64,000 bases of DNA from contig NC_058153.1 of NCBI RefSeq assembly GCF_011075055.1, forward strand, positions 1,984,001 to 2,048,000, written 5' to 3'. The notes below the pieces were generated by a model. That model was not told where the DNA came from and ran no database searches. It saw only the letters and a list, made by a program, of their open reading frames with translations. Position numbers and translations under genes: made by a program. This document shows positions 59,245 through 64,000 of the stretch, in pieces. Each line of letters begins with the position of its first letter. The first letter of the stretch is position 1. The stretch comes from Mangifera indica. Lineage: Eukaryota > Streptophyta > Magnoliopsida > Sapindales > Anacardiaceae.

Positions 59245-62200
59245 ATGTCTTCGCTTAGCAGAGAGCTCGTGTTTCTGATACTTCAATTTCTTGATGAAGA
59301 GAAATTCAAAGAGACTGTTCACAGGTACGCAGCCAAAATTTCCTTTTTTTTTTTTTTCTCTTTATGATTCTTAACTGTTTACAAATATGCGGACGTGTAT
59401 ACTTGCTGAATTTGTGTCATTTACAGAACATATATTTTTTTTCTATGCCAAATTCGGTGTGCTTGTGTTAAGAGTTTAATTGATGTATGGTAAATAATTT
59501 AGATTGGAGCAAGAGTCAGGTTTTTTCTTCAACATGAGGTATTTCGAAGATATGGTGACAAATGGAGAGTGGGATGAGGTCGAGAAGTATCTCTCTGGGT
59601 TCACAAAGGTAGATGATAATAGATATTCCATGAAGATTTTCTTTGAGATTCGGAAACAGAAGTACCTTGAAGCTTTAGACAAGTAGGTCTTCATTATTGA
59701 GTTCATTTTTGTGGTCTACATATATGCTAGTTTTACGGATTTGTTTATTATAACTTTGGAGTGTGTTTAAAATTCTTCATTGCCTTCTACTTGACAATAA
59801 ATTAATGTAGGCATGATCGTGCTAAAGGTGTGGATATACTAGTTAAAGATTTGAAAGTTTTCTCTGCATTTAATGAAGAGCTTTTCAAGGAGATCACACA
59901 GCTATTGACACTGGAAAACTTTAGGTATATATTTGATATATCTTTGAGAATTTGTGTTTAAATTGTTTCCGTTGCTTAGTATGTGTTCTATGTCTGGGTC
60001 TTATTTAAAAAAGAAAGAAGTCATATCTCTTTTGTGATAAATTTGCAGAGAAAATGAACAGCTGTCTAAATATGGAGATACCAAGTCTGCTAGGGGTATA
60101 ATGCTAGCTGAACTGAAAAAGTTGATAGACGCTAATCCACTTTTCCGCGATAAGCTTCAATTTCCTACCTTGAAGAATTCAAGGCTACGGACACTAATTA
60201 ATCAAAGGTCCTTAAGAAATTTTTTCTTTCTTGTGTGTGTCAGAGTTTGTGCTTTTGTTTGTTGCTTATAATTGAAGATGTTCACTTTTATCAGCATTTG
60301 AATTGCAGTTTAAATTGGCAGCATCAACTATGTAAGAATCCAAGGCCTAATCCTGATATAAAAACACTATTTGTGGACCACAGTTGTGGACAACCAAATG
60401 GTGCTCGGGCACTGTCTCCTGTTACCAATCCTTTAATGGGTGCTGTTCCAAAGCCTGGAGGTTTTCCACCACTGAGTGCTCATTCTGTAAGTGAAAAATA
60501 TGAGGGTTTAGGTAATTGAGCCAACTTGGACTTTGACTCTTTGGAAATTTAACTTTAATATGCATTCTTCCAGCCATTTCAACCTGCTCCTGCCACTCTT
60601 CCGACTTCTCTTGCTGGATGGATGGCGGTTACATCCCCTGTCCCTCACCCCTCAGTTTCTGCAGCGCCTATAGGTTTGACTGCTCCTAATAATGCAGGTA
60701 GCTAGAGGATAACTTATATTAACAAGCAACATTAAGCTATTTTAGTTTTTCCTTCGAAATGCATTTGAGATGTTGTGCTAAGATTTATATATAAAATATA
60801 TAGAAAATGTGATATGAAGTCTACAGTTATTATAAACGTTGATGCATAAACAACAAATGAGGAAATATGTTAGTGTGCCTATCCAAAGAGAGGAAATAAA
60901 ACAAAGCAAAGGATATATTATCGGGATGTTGAAACAAATTATTAAATTTTTATACAAAGATTAACAATGAGTTGTTGGTTGGGCTCTGAAATTTTCTTCT
61001 ACAAAATTTTTGTGAGATGTGCATGACAATACTATTACTTTCATCATTATTCAACTCATTTATATCATGCAAATTGATATTTTTACCTTTTCCATTTGAT
61101 AGCTGCCCTCTTAAAGTGGCCTAGGACTCCGACGAATAACCCTGGTATGGACTATCAAACTGCTGATTCTGAACATGTATTGAAGAGAACAAGGCCTTTT
61201 GGAATATCAGAGGAGGTAGGACCTGTCGACTTTCTTGTTCTTGAAATCTAAACTTTTTTTTTCATACTAGAGACAGTGTGAGGGAGGGAGAGGTGAGATG
61301 TAGAATCTGAGACTGGTATTTATTTTATTAAATTTTTTTTGTCGGTGTTTCTTTGACACCCTGAAATTCTCTTCTGCTGCTAATAACTTTGTACTAGTAC
61401 TTTTGAAGTTCTATATAGTTTACCTAATTGCTGCACTGCTTACACAATATATTTCACAGGTCAATAATCTGTCAGTAAATATCCTCCCTGTTGCATACAC
61501 TGGCCAGAGTTCTTACTCTACTGATGACTTGCCCAAGACTGTTGTTATGACTCTAAATCAGGGTTCATCGGTCAAGAGCATGGATTTCCATCCGGTGCAA
61601 CAAATTCTACTTCTTGGTACAACCCAGTGACTTAAAGAACAATTATTGAATTCTGTCTTAATACTGATATATTGAAAATCAGTTGGTAATAGGTGATAAC
61701 TTGTGGCTGTATCTCCTCTTTATTTTTTTGTGATTTAATAATTTCAGTTGGAACAAATATGGGTGATGTTATGTTGTGGGAGGTTGGTAGCCGGGAAAGG
61801 ATTGCTTCTAAAAGTTTTAAGGTCTGGGATATTAAATCATGTTCCATGACGTTTCAGGTATGGTATTTATTTCTTAGCAAGATTTATAGGCCATGTACTA
61901 GTTGTTTATTCTCTGAGTTGAGAACAATCATCTGGTCTGTTTTAGGCATCTTTCAGCAATGACCTTACGGCATCAGTTAACCGTGTGATGTGGAGTCCTG
62001 ATGGAACTCTTTTTGGTATGTTTGAATGGCGTTTGGATTTTTGATACTGCCTACTTTAAACTTTTGTGCTTTTGCCAGTGCACATGTGGGAATCTGGTGG
62101 CTTTTTTAAAGAAGGTATTATTAAAAACTAAAGAGGCTTGTTTATTCTCTTTTTATTCCAGGTGTTGCTTACTCCAAGCACATTGTGCATATATACTCAT

Positions 62201-64000
62201 ACCATGGTGGGGATGATTTAAGAGACCACCTAGAGGTTTGTGTCACAGTTAATTTCATCCAGTACATTTTCCTAGCTAGCCTGAAAACAGTTTTATCTCG
62301 TATCTACGGATCACTTTTTTACTTGGATGGAACAGTAGTATATAGAATCTGAAGATTGCCATGAATCGTTTTGGATGTTAGATTGATGCTCACAACGGCA
62401 GTGTTAATGATCTTGCTTTCTCATATCCAAACAAACAATTGTGTGTAGTCACATGTGGTGAGGACAGGGTCATTAAGGTTCGCTTGACTTCATTACCTCA
62501 TTGATTTTGATGAGATGGCTTGAGTAGGATACGATTTATTGAAGTTCAAACAATTGCAGGTATGGGATGCAATTACAGGGACTAAGCAGTTTACTTTTGA
62601 GGGCCATGAAGCACCTGTATATTCTATATGCCCTCATCACAAAGAAAACATTCAGGTAATGAACTTTAAGATGCAACTGAATTTATCTGTTTGATGTGCT
62701 CTTTCCTTCATGAAAAAGTAGTTTATCATTTACTGGGATTAATAAATTAACAGTTGTGTTTCTCATTTCCTCTGAGTGTATAGACTACTTTCTTGCTTCT
62801 TATAGTGTGGTTTCTTAATTTTTACAGAATGATAATTTATGTGGATAATACTAGTGGCTCATGGGATTCCTAGTGTTACAATTGCTATGGGTTTTTGACT
62901 TTGGTTAAATTCAGCGTTCTACCTGAGTCCTTGCTCAGTTTTGTACAAAATTTTTCATCCCTTTAAAAATTGTGATTCTTCTACTCTATCATAAGTTTTC
63001 TTTTGGATATCAATCCTTGAATTTGCAGTTTAATATTTTACTGTTTTGCATATTTTGTGGCTGTATAACTATTGTGCACGAGTTTCATTTTTTCCTTTCT
63101 CTTCTTTTTCTCAGTTTATCTTCTCAACAGCAACTGATGGGAAAATAAAAGCATGGCTGTATGATAATATGGGTTCAAGAGTTCACTACGATGCGCCTGG
63201 TCAGTCATCTATAATGATGGTGTATAGTGCTGATGGAACAAGGTTCATACATGTTTCATGCATCATGTGATTTTGATTTTTCTTTTCTGGGTGATGGGAA
63301 GTTGATTTCTGGTACTGTGTCATTGTTAACTGAATTGTTTATCTCATGATGATATTGAAGGTTGTTCTCATGTGGGACAAACAAAGAAGGAGAATCATTT
63401 TTAGTGGAATGGAATGAAAGTGAAGGAGCAGTCAAGCGTACTTACCAAGGTCTTGGGAAGCGATCTGTGGGGATTGTGCAATTTGATACAACTAAAAATA
63501 GGTTTTTGGCTGCTGGGGATGAGTTTGCAATCAAATTCTGGGACATGGACAACATTAATCCGTTGATGACTATTGATGCAGAGGGTGGATTACCTGTAAT
63601 TATTTGACTTCTACAACCTGTCTCGTATCAGTTGATGCAATCATGGCCACCAACTAACTATCCTCATTTAAAAAATCTGCAGGCTTCACCTTGTATTAGA
63701 TTTAACAAAGAAGGAATTCTATTAGCTGTATCAACAAAAGACAACAGTGTTAAAATTCTAGCAAATGGTGATGGTGTTAGATTGCTACGAACAGTGGAGA
63801 ATCATGCATTTGAAGCTTCTAAAGTTGCTCTGCCAGCTGTTCTGAAGGTTTGATATAACTTCCTAAATTGAGATATTTTGAATAAATTTGTTTGTAAATG
63901 CATTAATTATTTTCTAAATAAATAATATATATACAGGGCCCTACTATAGGCACCTTTGGTTCAGCAAATGCAAGTGTTGTAACAAGCATTGGGGATCGAG
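59245..64000 (+). CDS. TOPLESS/TOPLESS-related transcriptional co-repressor, 5' part (truncated by window)
   Basis: Nineteen coding exon pieces in the window: 59245-59324, 59503-59682, 59811-59924, 60049-60207, 60309-60486, 60574-60697, 61103-61215, 61460-61616, 61748-61857, 61946-62015, 62162-62235, 62382-62477, 62560-62655, 63115-63242, 63361-63595, 63683-63847 and 63937 onward (17 with exact borders listed; the last is open). Phase is continuous throughout. The N-terminus MSSLSRELVFLILQFLDEEKFKETVHR is the LisH motif. CTLH and CRA parts follow (YFEDMV...GFTKVDDNRYSMKIFFEIRKQKYLEAL). The proline-rich linker contains PFQPAPATLPT and LAGWM. WD40 repeats begin at DDLPKTVVMTLNQGSSVKSMDFHP and continue through VNRVMWSPDGTLFGVAYSKHIVHIYSYHGG, VNDLAFSYPNKQLCVVTCGEDRVIKVWD and GHEAPVYSICPHHKENIQFIFSTATDGKIKAWLYDNMGSR. 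The TOPLESS domain binds EAR motifs of repressors such as Aux/IAAs. LFVDHSC places it with TPL/TPR1/TPR4 rather than TPR2/TPR3, as far as I can judge. Confidence 0.93.

Noticed and set aside
1..64000. tRNA, rRNA, CRISPR, plasmid or organellar sequence
   Set aside because: Looked for by eye; no cloverleaf, ribosomal or repeat-spacer pattern was found, and the introns show nuclear DNA.

Overview
This is nuclear DNA from a flowering plant, almost certainly a eudicot. Spliceosomal introns with GT-AG borders interrupt nearly every gene, intergenic DNA is very AT-rich and full of short transposons and microsatellites, and every recognisable protein belongs to a land-plant family (CC-type glutaredoxin, Hsf, CYP711A, IQD, IQM, R2R3-MYB, Aux/IAA, TOPLESS). 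The species cannot be named from the sequence. I rebuilt exon structures by following splice sites with phase bookkeeping, so every intron-containing model below has a continuous reading frame.

Layout. 0.4-0.9 kb: a single-exon CC-type glutaredoxin (GRXC9/ROXY type, minus) with a TGACG/G-box cluster far upstream. 7.45-8.7 kb: heat stress factor HSFA2 (plus), with heat shock elements in its own promoter. 9.66-11.97 kb: CYP711A/MAX1, the strigolactone-pathway P450 (plus). 12.2-14.0 kb: an IQD calmodulin-binding protein (minus). 17.2-20.0 kb: an IQM calmodulin-binding protein (minus). 23.1-26.2 kb: a mitochondrial coenzyme-A-type carrier (minus). 27.9-36.2 kb: a Rab-GAP with a TBC domain, 16 coding exons (plus). 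37.0-37.9 kb: an R2R3-MYB of the MYB82 type (minus). 50.1-51.0 kb: an Aux/IAA of the IAA29 type (plus). About 54.2-54.9 kb: a broken glycosyltransferase family 17 pseudogene (plus). 59.2-64.0 kb: a TOPLESS/TPR co-repressor that runs off the window end (plus).

Functional themes. The order HSFA2-MAX1-IQD-IQM matches, from memory, the Arabidopsis chromosome 2 series around At2g26150-At2g26190, so this is an old conserved block rather than a pathway operon. The TBC-MYB82 pair likewise recalls At5g52580-At5g52600. Hormone biology recurs: strigolactone synthesis (MAX1), auxin repression (IAA29) and the co-repressor that Aux/IAA EAR motifs recruit (TOPLESS).

Mobile DNA. The most informative non-genic signal is a family of long fold-back elements that start and end with GGCCAAAG-type termini and are flanked by 9-bp target duplications. 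Copies lie at 15.34-16.10, 20.97-21.73, 45.42-46.13 and 46.16-46.74 kb, and the last two appear to sit inside an older relative at 45.37-47.29 kb. They look like non-autonomous Mutator-like elements. Two further groups are present: AT-rich palindromic MITEs that carry GAGTAATATTA-like ends, and degenerate elements that begin TAGGGGTG. I found no new multi-gene system, CRISPR array, tRNA or rRNA.
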